A DNA stretch of 64,000 bases from assembly GCA_030426245.1 (NCBI GenBank), contig JAUHYZ010000005.1, positions 52,052-116,051 on the forward strand. The letters run 5' to 3'. The notes beneath the pieces were generated by a model. The model was not told the origin of the DNA. It did no database searches and saw only the letters and a list, made by a program, of their open reading frames with translations. Within the stretch, counting starts at the first letter, position 1. Each line of letters starts with the position of its first letter. The position numbers were made by a program, and so were the translations under genes. Shown piece after piece: positions 39,990 through 49,643 of the stretch. The stretch comes from Alphaproteobacteria bacterium (GTDB lineage: Bacteria > Pseudomonadota > Alphaproteobacteria > Sphingomonadales > Sphingomonadaceae).

Positions 39990-40765
39990 GGTTTTTCTCC
40001 TTGTTGGAATGGTGCGCGCGCTGCCATGATGACTGAGCGCGCGGCGTTCAGCAGCATGGAGAGATCGGGCGCGGCCGTTACAAAATCGAAGCCTTCAGCG
40101 AGCTTTTCGGAAGCAAATTCTCCGCTTCCGCAGAAAATTCCTACCCTTCGGCCTCTGGCCTTGGCCGAGACCCTGATATGTTCGATGGCCTTTACGACTT
40201 CCGGTTCCCTGCTGTCGACCGACGGGATATGTCCCAGATCGAGCGCAAGATCCGTTGGGCCGATGAAGACGCCATCAATGCCGTCGACATCCAGAATTTC
40301 GTCAAGATTGCCGATGGCTTCGCGCGTTTCGATCATCGCGAAGCTGGCGATGCTATCGCTCGCCTGTCCCAGATAGTCACCACCATAGCGTAGCGACGGG
40401 CGGCGCGGGCCAAAGGATCGCTCGCCCTTCGGCGAATAATGAACGGCGGACGCCAGCCGTTCGGCGTCTTCGCGGGTATTCACCATTGGCGCGATCACGC
40501 CATAGGCGCCCGCGTCGAGCAGCTTCATAGCGTCGGATGGGCGGTTTTCCTGTAGGCGAACGAATGGCACGGCGCCGCCCAGCTCGATCGCGACCAGCAT
40601 CGGAGCGACCTGAGCAAAGTCGACAGGGCTATGCTGCATGTCGACCACGATCGCGTCATAATCGAGACGAGCGAGAGCCTCGGCATGCAGCGCCCCGGGC
40701 AATTGCAGCCAGCCCCCCAGCGCGGGCTTGCCTGCTCGCCAAAGCTCTCTGATGGCGTTGCTCAT
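39986..40765 (-). CDS. HpcH/HpaI family aldolase
   Basis: GGWLQLPGALHAEALARLDYDAIVVDMQHSPVDF; AMIETREAIGNLDEILDVDGIDGVFIGPTDLALDLG. Confidence 0.93.
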   Translation of the reverse strand: MSNAIRELWRAGKPALGGWLQLPGALHAEALARLDYDAIVVDMQHSPVDFAQVAPMLVAIELGGAVPFVRLQENRPSDAMKLLDAGAYGVIAPMVNTREDAERLASAVHYSPKGERSFGPRRPSLRYGGDYLGQASDSIASFAMIETREAIGNLDEILDVDGIDGVFIGPTDLALDLGHIPSVDSREPEVVKAIEHIRVSAKARGRRVGIFCGSGEFASEKLAEGFDFVTAAPDLSMLLNAARSVIMAARAPFQQGEKP

Positions 40766-41958
40766 GCGCTTTCCATCACCTTGGCCGGGTGAGCAGTGAC
40801 CTTCAGCGTCTTGAAGCCGCGCAGGATGTTGTTGAGCACGCGCTCGGAATGATGAACCTCGAACCGCTCGACGCGCGGGATGAGGGCGGTGAGCAAGGCA
40901 TTGATTTCGAGGCGCGCCAGATTGGCGCCGAGGCAGGTATGCACGCCATGGCCGAAGCCAAGATGATCGGCGTTCTTGCGTTCGATATCGAACTCTTCCG
41001 GGTTACCCCAGCGCCGTTCATCGCGATTGCCCGAAGCGTACATCACCAGCACGCGCGCACCGGCATGAAGTTGTTGATCGCCCAGCTCGAAATCGTCGGT
41101 CAGCTTTCGCGAAAAACCCTGAATAGGGCTTTCCAGCCGAACCGCCTCGTTGATCGCATTGGGAATGAGATTCGGGTTTTCGCGCAGCTTCTTCCACTGC
41201 TCGGGATATTTGGCGAACAGGGAAATGGCGTTCCCGGTGGCGAAGATGGTCGTGTCGAGGCTGGGGCCGAGATAGTCGTTCATCAGCGCGCCGACCTGCT
41301 CATAGGCGATTTCGCCCTTGTCGGATGCCTCGAACAGCTGTGCGATCCAACTGCCCGGCTTCACCATTTCGGGCGAACATTCCCTAGCATAGGTGACCAT
41401 GTCGTTGAGGATCGGCAAAGCGCTTTCCGTCAGATCGAGTCCGCGCGGACCGAGCGAATTGAAATTGGCCGCAGCCCATGTGAGTTGCTTGTTGGCGCCA
41501 TCTTCGGGTAGGCCGACAAGTTCCCTGACCACGGTCAGCGGCAGAAACTGTGCAAGGTCGGTCGCGGCATCGAAACTGCCTTGCTCGCACAGCCTTGCGA
41601 TCAGGCCCTGCGCCCGTTCGGAAATAAGCGTGCGCAACTCGTTCAGCTTTGACGGGGCCAATGGACGGCCCACGATGGAGCGCAGGCGGGCGTGAACCGG
41701 ATCGTCGCTGCCCAAGGTGCCGCCCGCAATTGCATCGTTCATCACGTCGTTCATCGCCACGCCGCTGGCCGACGAGAATACCGGCCAGTTCTTCAACGCA
41801 TCCCGCACATCCTCAAAGCGGGACATCAGGTACAGATCATATTTCGGAAGGCGGACGATCGGCGCGGCATCCCGGAAAATCCGGTAGTTTTCATAGGGGT
41901 CGGCCAGGGATTTCGGATCGTAGATGTCGATGTCGACGTCTGGAATGTTTCGAGCCAT
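40762..41958 (-). CDS. Cytochrome P450, possibly CYP199-like
   Basis: Heme motif LGFGHGVHTCLGANLARLE; I-helix LGPSLDTTI; ExxR AVRLESPIQGFSR region; CYP199 assignment from memory only. Confidence 0.93.
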   Translation of the reverse strand: MARNIPDVDIDIYDPKSLADPYENYRIFRDAAPIVRLPKYDLYLMSRFEDVRDALKNWPVFSSASGVAMNDVMNDAIAGGTLGSDDPVHARLRSIVGRPLAPSKLNELRTLISERAQGLIARLCEQGSFDAATDLAQFLPLTVVRELVGLPEDGANKQLTWAAANFNSLGPRGLDLTESALPILNDMVTYARECSPEMVKPGSWIAQLFEASDKGEIAYEQVGALMNDYLGPSLDTTIFATGNAISLFAKYPEQWKKLRENPNLIPNAINEAVRLESPIQGFSRKLTDDFELGDQQLHAGARVLVMYASGNRDERRWGNPEEFDIERKNADHLGFGHGVHTCLGANLARLEINALLTALIPRVERFEVHHSERVLNNILRGFKTLKVTAHPAKVMESA

Positions 41959-41973
41959 GAACTCTCTCCAAAT

Positions 41974-42666
41974 TTATCTATTCGATAGTAAGCGGCACAG
42001 CGCATCGGACACTTGTTCGTGCCTCTCCATGGATATCATATGTCCGGAACCGGACAGTTCGAGATAAGTGGCGTCTGGTATCGCTGACGCCATGTCGCGG
42101 GACAGCGCGCGGGGGACTGCCCTGTCTTCGCTGCCCGCCATCACCAGTGTCGGGCAAGCTATGTTCGGAAGAACATCGCGTGCGTCCGGACGGTTCATAA
42201 GCGCCTTTTGCTGCGCCGCGTAGTCAGCGCCCCCGTGTTTTTGCATAGTGGCGCGGCATTGGGCGAGCATATCGGGTGCGCTATCGGGGCCGCCCAGCAT
42301 ATCCGCAAAGGCATCCACAAGTTCCGGCAGGCGATTGGCAGGAGCAGATATCCGGTCGAGGCGTGCTTGCCGATTTTCCGCTGGATCGGGCGTGGCGGAG
42401 GTGGATAGCAGCGCCAGATGGGATACCCGTTCTGGCGCCACGCGCATGATCTGAAGCGCGACAAAGCCGCCGAGCGAAAACCCCGCCAGCGCGAACACCG
42501 GCTCCTTCACAGCGTCCAGAACATGCGAAGCCATGGCGTCGACGCTGTCGTATCCGGATATCGAAACCACCCGGGGTTCGCCGACCGTCGACAACGGTTC
42601 GATCTGGGGCTGCCACATGCCCTCGTCGCAGAGGGAGCCGGGTAGCAGGATGATGGGACCCGTCAT
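41974..42666 (-). CDS. Alpha/beta hydrolase
   Basis: LAGFSLGGFVALQIM nucleophile elbow; internal start MTGPIILLPGSLCDEGMWQPQ. Confidence 0.88.
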   Translation of the reverse strand: MTGPIILLPGSLCDEGMWQPQIEPLSTVGEPRVVSISGYDSVDAMASHVLDAVKEPVFALAGFSLGGFVALQIMRVAPERVSHLALLSTSATPDPAENRQARLDRISAPANRLPELVDAFADMLGGPDSAPDMLAQCRATMQKHGGADYAAQQKALMNRPDARDVLPNIACPTLVMAGSEDRAVPRALSRDMASAIPDATYLELSGSGHMISMERHEQVSDALCRLLSNR

Positions 42667-42671
42667 CGCGC

Positions 42672-43472
42672 CTATCCCGCCGTGTAGCCGCCATCCGCAT
42701 AAAGGATATGCCCGGTGTAGAAATCCGATGCGCGCGAGCACAGGAACAGCAACGGTCCCGCCAGATCCTCCGGTTCGCCGAGGCGTCCCAGCGGCAGGCG
42801 CGGCATCAGGTTCGCGCGTGTCGTGCGGCCCCGCTCGGTATCCTCGAACATCCACGCGGTGAGGTCGGACCGGAATACGGTTGGCGCTATTGCGTTGGCG
42901 GTGATGCCATATTTGCCAAGCTCGCATCCCAATGCGCGGACAATGCCGTCCACCGCCGATTTCGAAGCGCAATAAGCGGTGTAGCCCGCCGGGTGGCCGA
43001 GTATGCCTCTGGCGGACGACATCAGGACGATTTTTCCGCCTTCATCCTGCTCGATCAACTGGCGCGACATGGCGCGGGACATAAGCCATGAGCCCGTGAC
43101 GTTGGCCTGCATCACCCGCTCGAACTGCTCGGGTTTCATATCGGGAATGAGCGCCACATCGTTCATTCCCGATGCGACGACCAGAATATCGGCACGGCCA
43201 AAGCGCCCTACAGCGGCCTGAACGATGGCATCGGCGTCCGCTTCGCTGTCGGGGCGGCGAATGACCTGCTCCACATCAGCGCCCAACGCCGTACATTCGG
43301 CAGCGACGGCCGCGATTGCGTCCTTATTGCTGCCCGCGAGGACGAGGTGTGCGCCTGCTCCGGCCAGCACTTTCGACGCCAGTGCGCCAAAGGAACCGGA
43401 GGCGCCCGTGACGATTGCCACCCTGCCGCTGACATCGAACAGTGAGGACGGATTTTTCAGAAAATCGCTCAT
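42672..43472 (-). CDS. SDR family oxidoreductase
   Basis: VAIVTGASGSFGALASKVL; YTAYCASKSAVDGIVRALGCEL. Confidence 0.94.
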   Translation of the reverse strand: MSDFLKNPSSLFDVSGRVAIVTGASGSFGALASKVLAGAGAHLVLAGSNKDAIAAVAAECTALGADVEQVIRRPDSEADADAIVQAAVGRFGRADILVVASGMNDVALIPDMKPEQFERVMQANVTGSWLMSRAMSRQLIEQDEGGKIVLMSSARGILGHPAGYTAYCASKSAVDGIVRALGCELGKYGITANAIAPTVFRSDLTAWMFEDTERGRTTRANLMPRLPLGRLGEPEDLAGPLLFLCSRASDFYTGHILYADGGYTAG

Positions 43473-43477
43473 GATGT

Positions 43478-43828
43478 TTATGCCTTGGTAGGGGAGGGCA
43501 TCACGACCAGCATCGATGCCGGTTCGTTCGTCTCATTCTTGATTTCACGGTTCACATTGGCCGGAATGGTCACGGAATCCATCGGACCAAGGACCACCTC
43601 TCCGTCATCGGTGCGCAACGTCATATGGCCCGACAGCATGACATAGATTTTTTCCAGCCCGCCAGCGTCGGGACCCGCTCCACCGCCGGGCAGGAAATGG
43701 GACAGGCCCACCCAGACGGCTTCGGCACCGCCGGCGTCCATGCCCTGCAGTCGCATTGCACGGACGTCGAAATGATTGGGAGCGTCATAGCGCGGCGCGT
43801 CGGCCAGCCGCCTTACATTAACAGGCAT
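43478..43828 (-). CDS. Small single-domain cupin protein
   Basis: GLEKIYVMLSGHMTLRTDDGEVVLGPMDSVTIPANVNREIKN; internal start MPVNVRR. Confidence 0.8.
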   Translation of the reverse strand: MPVNVRRLADAPRYDAPNHFDVRAMRLQGMDAGGAEAVWVGLSHFLPGGGAGPDAGGLEKIYVMLSGHMTLRTDDGEVVLGPMDSVTIPANVNREIKNETNEPASMLVVMPSPTKA

Positions 43829-44008
43829 CGGGGTCCTTCTCCTTGGTCGGTTCGCTGGAATTGCGAATCTATTCTGTTCCGTTATGTTATACAGATTGCA
43901 TCGATATATGATACATGTCAATAGTGGGCGGCAAAGCCTCTCCGCGCCACCAAATCAGGCATTTATCGCGGAGCTTTTTGAGTAATAGATCAGCGAAGGG
44001 AACGAGAT

Positions 44009-44914
44009 TTGGCCGACAATCCTGGCGATATTGCTGGCGGAATCGTCGACGCCCATCATCACCTGTGGAAGCTCGACGAGGTCACCTATCCCTGGGTCTC
44101 GGCGAAGGGCATAAAGCGGTTTTTCGGCGATCCCACGCCGATTCAGAAAAACTATATCCCCACAGATTTCAGCACTGACTGGAGTGGCATCCCGATCACG
44201 CAATCCGTCCATGTGCAGGTCGGTGTGGCGAAAGGCGAGGAGGCGGATGAGACGCATTCCCTTTCGCGTATGAACAGCGTGCAGGGTTTTCCATCGGCGA
44301 TTATCGCCTTTTGTGACCTGACATCGGAAAATCGCGAAGCCGAGCTTGACCGGCAATTGGCCTATCCATTGGTCCGCGGCATCCGGCAGATCATTGGCCG
44401 CCATCCAGATGAAGACAGCGCCAATGGATCGCCGCTGCTGCTGCAGAATTCCGAGTTTCTGGTTGGCCTTCAGTCCTTGGCACACCGGGGATTGAGCTTC
44501 GACCTCCAGCTTACCAGTGCGTTGCTTCCCGCCGCCACGGACCTGCTTTCGCATGTTCCCGAACTGAACCTGATCCTCTGCCATATCGGTAGCCCGTGGG
44601 ATCAGAGTGCCGAAGGGTTGCGCCAATGGCGAACAGACCTGGAATGGTTTGCCGCGCGGCTGCCCAATGCCAGCGTGAAGCTGTCGGGTATCAGCATGTT
44701 CAATCCACGGTGGACCGGTGACGAGTTTCGCCGCGTGTTTCTACCGGTCCTGGAAATTTTCGGGCCGGAGCGATGCATGTGGGGATCGAACTTCCCGGTC
44801 GACAAGCTCCATAGGGGCTACACTGAAATCTTCCGGGCGAGTTGGAATGCGACGCCCGTGGCGGATCGCTCCGCGATATTCGCGGAGACCGCGCGGCGGG
44901 TCTACAGGCTGTAG
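44009..44914 (+). CDS. Amidohydrolase family (COG3618-like lactonase/hydrolase)
   Basis: IVDAHHHLWKLDEVTYPW; LILCHIGSP; RCMWGSNFPVDKL; TTG start. Confidence 0.87.
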   Translation: MADNPGDIAGGIVDAHHHLWKLDEVTYPWVSAKGIKRFFGDPTPIQKNYIPTDFSTDWSGIPITQSVHVQVGVAKGEEADETHSLSRMNSVQGFPSAIIAFCDLTSENREAELDRQLAYPLVRGIRQIIGRHPDEDSANGSPLLLQNSEFLVGLQSLAHRGLSFDLQLTSALLPAATDLLSHVPELNLILCHIGSPWDQSAEGLRQWRTDLEWFAARLPNASVKLSGISMFNPRWTGDEFRRVFLPVLEIFGPERCMWGSNFPVDKLHRGYTEIFRASWNATPVADRSAIFAETARRVYRL

Positions 44915-44931
44915 TTGTCGATCCCGTTGGG

Positions 44932-46176
44932 TCAGGCGAAAGGCAAGGGTGCGATTTCGGGCGCTTGCCCGGCTTTGGCAGGTGCGGTTTCGCGCAGGAA
45001 TAGGGTGAGGATCGCGGCGCACAGGGCCAGGACGATCTCCGCGATTAGCGGTGTCTGTAGCCCATATATGTCGCTCAGCCACCCGACGATCAATGGAGCG
45101 GCCGATCCCCCGATCAGTTCCCCCGCGCCCATGATCAGCGCCATCGCCGTTGCGACCTGGGCCGTCGGAGCGCTTTCGGCCGGAATGGTCGCCATGAATA
45201 GTGAGAAGGTACCGCCCGCGATCCAGCCGATCGCCAATATTGTCGCGAGCAGGATCATGTTGCCGGTGAAGATGAGCGCTGAAAGCGGGGCCAATGCACC
45301 GATCGCACAAAAGACCAGCATCACCGGCCTGCGTCCGAACCTGTCCGACAACCCCGGCACCGCAAATCCGGCTATGGCGCCCGAGATGCCGAGTGCCGAC
45401 ATGATGACGCTCATCTGACCGGGAGAAAAGTGGGCTACCGATGTCAGATAGACAGGCAGGAAAACCCAGCCGACGATCATCCAGCCCACCATCAGGCCGC
45501 TGATGACGAGGCAGAGTGCTATATTACGGTTCCTCAGAATTTCGACAATGCCGGGCCGGTCGCCCTCCGTCGGTCCATCACCTGCGGCAACAGGCTGACC
45601 CGGTTCCCTGACGAAGAAGAATATCAGCGCTGCGATAATCAATCCCGGAATGATCGTGAGATAGAAGGCCGATCGCCAGCCATAGGCGGTCGCAATCGAT
45701 ACCATGACGAGTGGGGCAACGAGGCTGCCCAGCAGGTTGCTGAGCACATTCTGCATCAGACCCATATTGAGGCCCCGTCGTTCAGGACTGGAGGCGAGGG
45801 CCATCAATGTCTGGCTGATGGGCAGCACCGGCCCGTCGGCTAGGCCCATGATAAGCCGCGCAAACAGCAGGATAGCGAAGGAGCCGGCAAGGCCGGTCAG
45901 AACCGAAGCCAGCGAAAAGCAGATGACGGCAGCGACGAGCAGCGGCTTGCGCTTGCCGATCCGATCCGACAGCCAGCCGACAAAATATCCTGAGATCGAC
46001 CATGAAAGGGCTAGCAGCGCGGCTATGGCGCCGATCTGTACATTGGAAAGCGGGATGTCTTTAAGAATGAAGGGCAGCAGATAGTTGAGGGCATTCCTGT
46101 CGAAAAAGACGAATCCGAATGTTATGCCAAGAATGGCGGTCAGGCGAATTTCATAGGCCCGGTCTGTGCCCGTCAT
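44932..46176 (-). CDS. MFS transporter
   Basis: 12 TM pattern; GWLSDRIGKRKPLL; GLSDRFGRRPVML. Confidence 0.93.
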   Translation of the reverse strand: MTGTDRAYEIRLTAILGITFGFVFFDRNALNYLLPFILKDIPLSNVQIGAIAALLALSWSISGYFVGWLSDRIGKRKPLLVAAVICFSLASVLTGLAGSFAILLFARLIMGLADGPVLPISQTLMALASSPERRGLNMGLMQNVLSNLLGSLVAPLVMVSIATAYGWRSAFYLTIIPGLIIAALIFFFVREPGQPVAAGDGPTEGDRPGIVEILRNRNIALCLVISGLMVGWMIVGWVFLPVYLTSVAHFSPGQMSVIMSALGISGAIAGFAVPGLSDRFGRRPVMLVFCAIGALAPLSALIFTGNMILLATILAIGWIAGGTFSLFMATIPAESAPTAQVATAMALIMGAGELIGGSAAPLIVGWLSDIYGLQTPLIAEIVLALCAAILTLFLRETAPAKAGQAPEIAPLPFA

Positions 46177-46253
46177 TCTCCCTCCTACGAATCTTCTCTT
46201 TGATGGTACATATTATACCGTTTACCGATACAATCAATCGAGTTCGGGATGCC

Positions 46254-46571
46254 TCAATCCTCAGGTGCGATGATGATTTCCATGCCTTCGCAGGATGCGT
46301 CGATCACAAGCTGGCAGGAAAGGCGGGAATCAGGCCGGCGATGGTCGGAACTGTCCAGCAGATCATTTTCATCGTCGCTTATTTCAGGCAGAGTTTGTCC
46401 CTGTGCGTTCTTGACGTAGACATGACATGTCGCACAGGAACAGCAGCCACCACAAAGCGCCAGCAGCTCGTCGAAGCCGTTGTCGCGCAGATTTTCCATC
46501 AAGGATTGATCTGAGCATGCTTCGATACTGCGTATACTCCCGTCGCGTCCTCTCACCGAAATTGCTGGCAT
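46254..46571 (-). CDS. [2Fe-2S] ferredoxin (adrenodoxin/putidaredoxin type)
   Basis: [14 protein letters not shown] (C-x5-C-x2-C) plus distal RLSCQLV; internal start MPAISVRG. Confidence 0.93.
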   Translation of the reverse strand: MPAISVRGRDGSIRSIEACSDQSLMENLRDNGFDELLALCGGCCSCATCHVYVKNAQGQTLPEISDDENDLLDSSDHRRPDSRLSCQLVIDASCEGMEIIIAPED

Positions 46572-46584
46572 TCTAAGCTTCCTC

Positions 46585-46875
46585 TCATTCTCCGGCTGTT
46601 CTGGAATGTCCAAAACGCTCAATAAGCCGATCTGTCACAGACGCACGAATAGGCTGTCCGTCCAAAATCTTGGTCCAGGTGTTGGGGCTTATGCCCAGAA
46701 CGAGCGTCGTGGGGATGCCCCTGTTTAATGCGAGCTCCCGCGCCATCCTGCTTGTCAGTTCGGGGCCTACTATTTTCATTTTTGCGTTCGATCCAGGCTT
46801 GCATGGGTTACGTGACCGCGTGCCTTTTCTGGAAATTATCATATCTCTCACATACGAAACTGCCATTTGCGCCAT
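46585..46875 (-). CDS. Small putative HTH protein
   Basis: C-terminal [43 protein letters not shown] looks Cro/XRE-like; weak. Confidence 0.4.
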   Translation of the reverse strand: MAQMAVSYVRDMIISRKGTRSRNPCKPGSNAKMKIVGPELTSRMARELALNRGIPTTLVLGISPNTWTKILDGQPIRASVTDRLIERFGHSRTAGE

Positions 46876-46953
46876 GCGCGGTAATGCCGCCCGATCGACG
46901 ACCAGCGCCGATCGGGCGAAGCGCGATCACCTGCTATGGCAAGGAAACGCGCA

Positions 46954-49515
46954 TCAGAATTTCACGCCCAGGCGCGCGTACCATTCACCGGGCCGGTTGT
47001 AGGTGCCGTAGATCTGGCCGCCGACGAGCTGGGCGATGCCCGACGTCACGAACCGTTCCCCGGTGATGTTGATGCCACCGAAGGTCAGGTTCCAGTTCTC
47101 GCTCTGTGGCGTGTAGGTGATGCTGGCGTTGAGAAGATCGGTCTTCGGCCTGCGAAGCAGGTATGTACGCTCCGCATCATTCCAGATCGCCGAGGTCAGC
47201 GTATAATCCGCGATGAAGGTGATCCTGCCGGAATTGCCGAGCTCCAGATCATATTTCGGGCTGATGTTGAACTTCCACTTGGGTGTCTTCGGAAGCGATG
47301 CGCCGACGAAAGTACCCGCACGGAAAGGATTGGCAGGCGACAGGGCCGAAGCCAGCACGTCGGTATAATAAGCATCGGTATAACCGAGCGACATGTTGAT
47401 GGTCAGCGCGTCAAACGGAAGCGCCACAGCTTCAACCTCGAATCCCTTGATCCGTGCGGTGCCAGCATTCTTGATCGTCGGCGACAATGCCTCCTGGAAA
47501 TTCAGCTGAATACCATCGAACTTTGTCGTAAAGGCCGCCGCATTGAGCTGAAGGCGCCGGTCAAGCAGCATGGACTTGACACCGATCTCCCAGCTTGTCG
47601 CCTTTTCGGGGCCGAAATCCGGCGCATAGGGAAGGGGGTTGGAAATACGTGTCGTCCAGCCGCCCGTCTTGTAGCCTTTCGAGAAGGAACCATACACCAT
47701 GACATCGCGGCTGGGATGCAGCTGTATGCCGATCTTGGGTGAGAAATTGTCGAATTTTCTGCGCTGTTCTGCCGCCGTATAATAACGCAGGGGTTCATCC
47801 GGATTGGGAAAACCGAGCGCCGATGTACAGGGCTCGCCATATATCGGACAGTTGAAAAGCTTGTAATTGAAACCGTTAAGGTCGGACTGACCGCCGGTAA
47901 AGCGCTTGCGCTCATTGGTGTAGCGTGCGCCAACACTCACACCGATAAGATCGCTAAGTCTCCAGTCGGCCTGGCCGAAAAACGCATAGTTTTTGGTCGA
48001 CAGATCATTAGGCCCGGCGATCTGCAACAGCCCCTGCGAGAAGGTCACATAGTCATCCGTATGCCCCTTCTCCTTGAAGAAATAGGCGCCGGTCAGAATC
48101 TTCAGGCTGTCGTCAAGGAAGCTGCCGGACAACTGGAATTCCTGGCTGAACTGCCATTGGCGCAGAGTGAATGACAGCTCCAGCAGCTGGGCGGGGCTAT
48201 TGTCGGCGTCAGTAGCCGAAGACCAGTTCAGCTTGCGATAGCCGGTGATCGACTTGAGCGTGATATTGTCTTGAAGATCGACATCGATATTGCTGGTGAG
48301 CCCCCAGGATTTCATCTTCGAGAAGCTCGCCCCCGTGGCGTAGCTGATCGACTTGTCGGTCGTCAGCCAGCGCTGGTCGAAAGGCAGTCGGTCATTATTG
48401 GGATTGGCATCGACATTGACTGAGGCAATGCCTCCGAGCAACTGATTGGGGTTGAGCGGAGTTCCCCGCGAACCGCACAGGGCGGTGGCGTTGCGCGCCG
48501 CGATCTGCGCGGCGGTTGAACCGATGCAGAAATTATAGAGACCCGCAAATGTGAAACCGGTGGTCCCGGTAGGGTCGAGCGCGGTACCCGGAATGTTGGC
48601 GGTGCCGGCGAAAGATCCCGGCAAATCAGGCTCCACCGCGAGAACGGCGTTCGGCATGCCGGACTGATCCGATCGCAGATAATCCCCCGAAATCGCCACC
48701 CGCGCGCTATCCGAGGACCATTTCACCTTGCCGCGCAATGTCCATTCCTGCTGGCCGCCTTCCCGGCCGGGAGAATCATAGCCGGCATGACGGAAGGCCG
48801 TTATCGGGTCGGTCACATAATTCGCTGGGTCGGGGTAAGGCACGCGCTTCACATAACCCTTGCGGTTCTTGCTAGAGAATGTGACGATTGCGCCGAGATC
48901 GGGCGCGACCGGAATATCGACAGTACCGCGGACATCGAACCGCCCGAAGCGGCCGGTTGTGACATCGCCGTTGAATGAGAAATCGCGCCCCGGATCGCGC
49001 GTTACGACGGAAATCGCGCCGCCAATCGTATTGCGGCCGAAAAGCGTGCCCTGCGGCCCTTTCAGCACTTCGATTCGCTCGACATCCGGGAGATCCAGAT
49101 TCGCTCCCACGGTACGTGCGAGATAGACACCATCGAGATAGACACCGACGCCCGGATCGAGATTCATTGAGAAGTCATTCTGGCCGATGCCACGAATGAA
49201 TGCGGAAAGAACCGCCGTAGAACCAGAGAAAGGTGTTCCCGCATCCAGGCTGACATTGGGCGCCATATTGGACAGGCTCGAAATATCGCCTACCGCTCGT
49301 TCCTGCAGGCTCTCTGACGTTACGGCCGTGATCGCGATAGGGACGTCCTGCACATTTTCAGCGCGTTTCTGCGCGGTAACGACAATTTCACTGATCCCAC
49401 CCGTATCGGCAGCGCCTTCTTGAGCATGCGCCATGCCTGTCATCGCGATAATCGCACACGGCCCTGCGGCCAATATTGTCGTCAGACGGTAGATGGTTTT
49501 TGTTGTAGATTGCAT
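46954..49515 (-). CDS. TonB-dependent receptor
   Basis: EIVVTAQKRAENVQDVPIAITAVTSESL plug; barrel ending YARLGVKF; internal start MQSTTKTIYRL. Confidence 0.94.
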   Translation of the reverse strand: MQSTTKTIYRLTTILAAGPCAIIAMTGMAHAQEGAADTGGISEIVVTAQKRAENVQDVPIAITAVTSESLQERAVGDISSLSNMAPNVSLDAGTPFSGSTAVLSAFIRGIGQNDFSMNLDPGVGVYLDGVYLARTVGANLDLPDVERIEVLKGPQGTLFGRNTIGGAISVVTRDPGRDFSFNGDVTTGRFGRFDVRGTVDIPVAPDLGAIVTFSSKNRKGYVKRVPYPDPANYVTDPITAFRHAGYDSPGREGGQQEWTLRGKVKWSSDSARVAISGDYLRSDQSGMPNAVLAVEPDLPGSFAGTANIPGTALDPTGTTGFTFAGLYNFCIGSTAAQIAARNATALCGSRGTPLNPNQLLGGIASVNVDANPNNDRLPFDQRWLTTDKSISYATGASFSKMKSWGLTSNIDVDLQDNITLKSITGYRKLNWSSATDADNSPAQLLELSFTLRQWQFSQEFQLSGSFLDDSLKILTGAYFFKEKGHTDDYVTFSQGLLQIAGPNDLSTKNYAFFGQADWRLSDLIGVSVGARYTNERKRFTGGQSDLNGFNYKLFNCPIYGEPCTSALGFPNPDEPLRYYTAAEQRRKFDNFSPKIGIQLHPSRDVMVYGSFSKGYKTGGWTTRISNPLPYAPDFGPEKATSWEIGVKSMLLDRRLQLNAAAFTTKFDGIQLNFQEALSPTIKNAGTARIKGFEVEAVALPFDALTINMSLGYTDAYYTDVLASALSPANPFRAGTFVGASLPKTPKWKFNISPKYDLELGNSGRITFIADYTLTSAIWNDAERTYLLRRPKTDLLNASITYTPQSENWNLTFGGINITGERFVTSGIAQLVGGQIYGTYNRPGEWYARLGVKF

Positions 49516-49643
49516 TTTATCCTCCCATTTCAATGCTTTAATCCCGTTATACAGATGCCTACGCAGCTAAAATCGGGCAGACTTTTCTTCCTGCCGGAAT
49601 GCGTGGTGCGTTCCGGCCACTTCAGCGCGTCAATTGCGTTATG

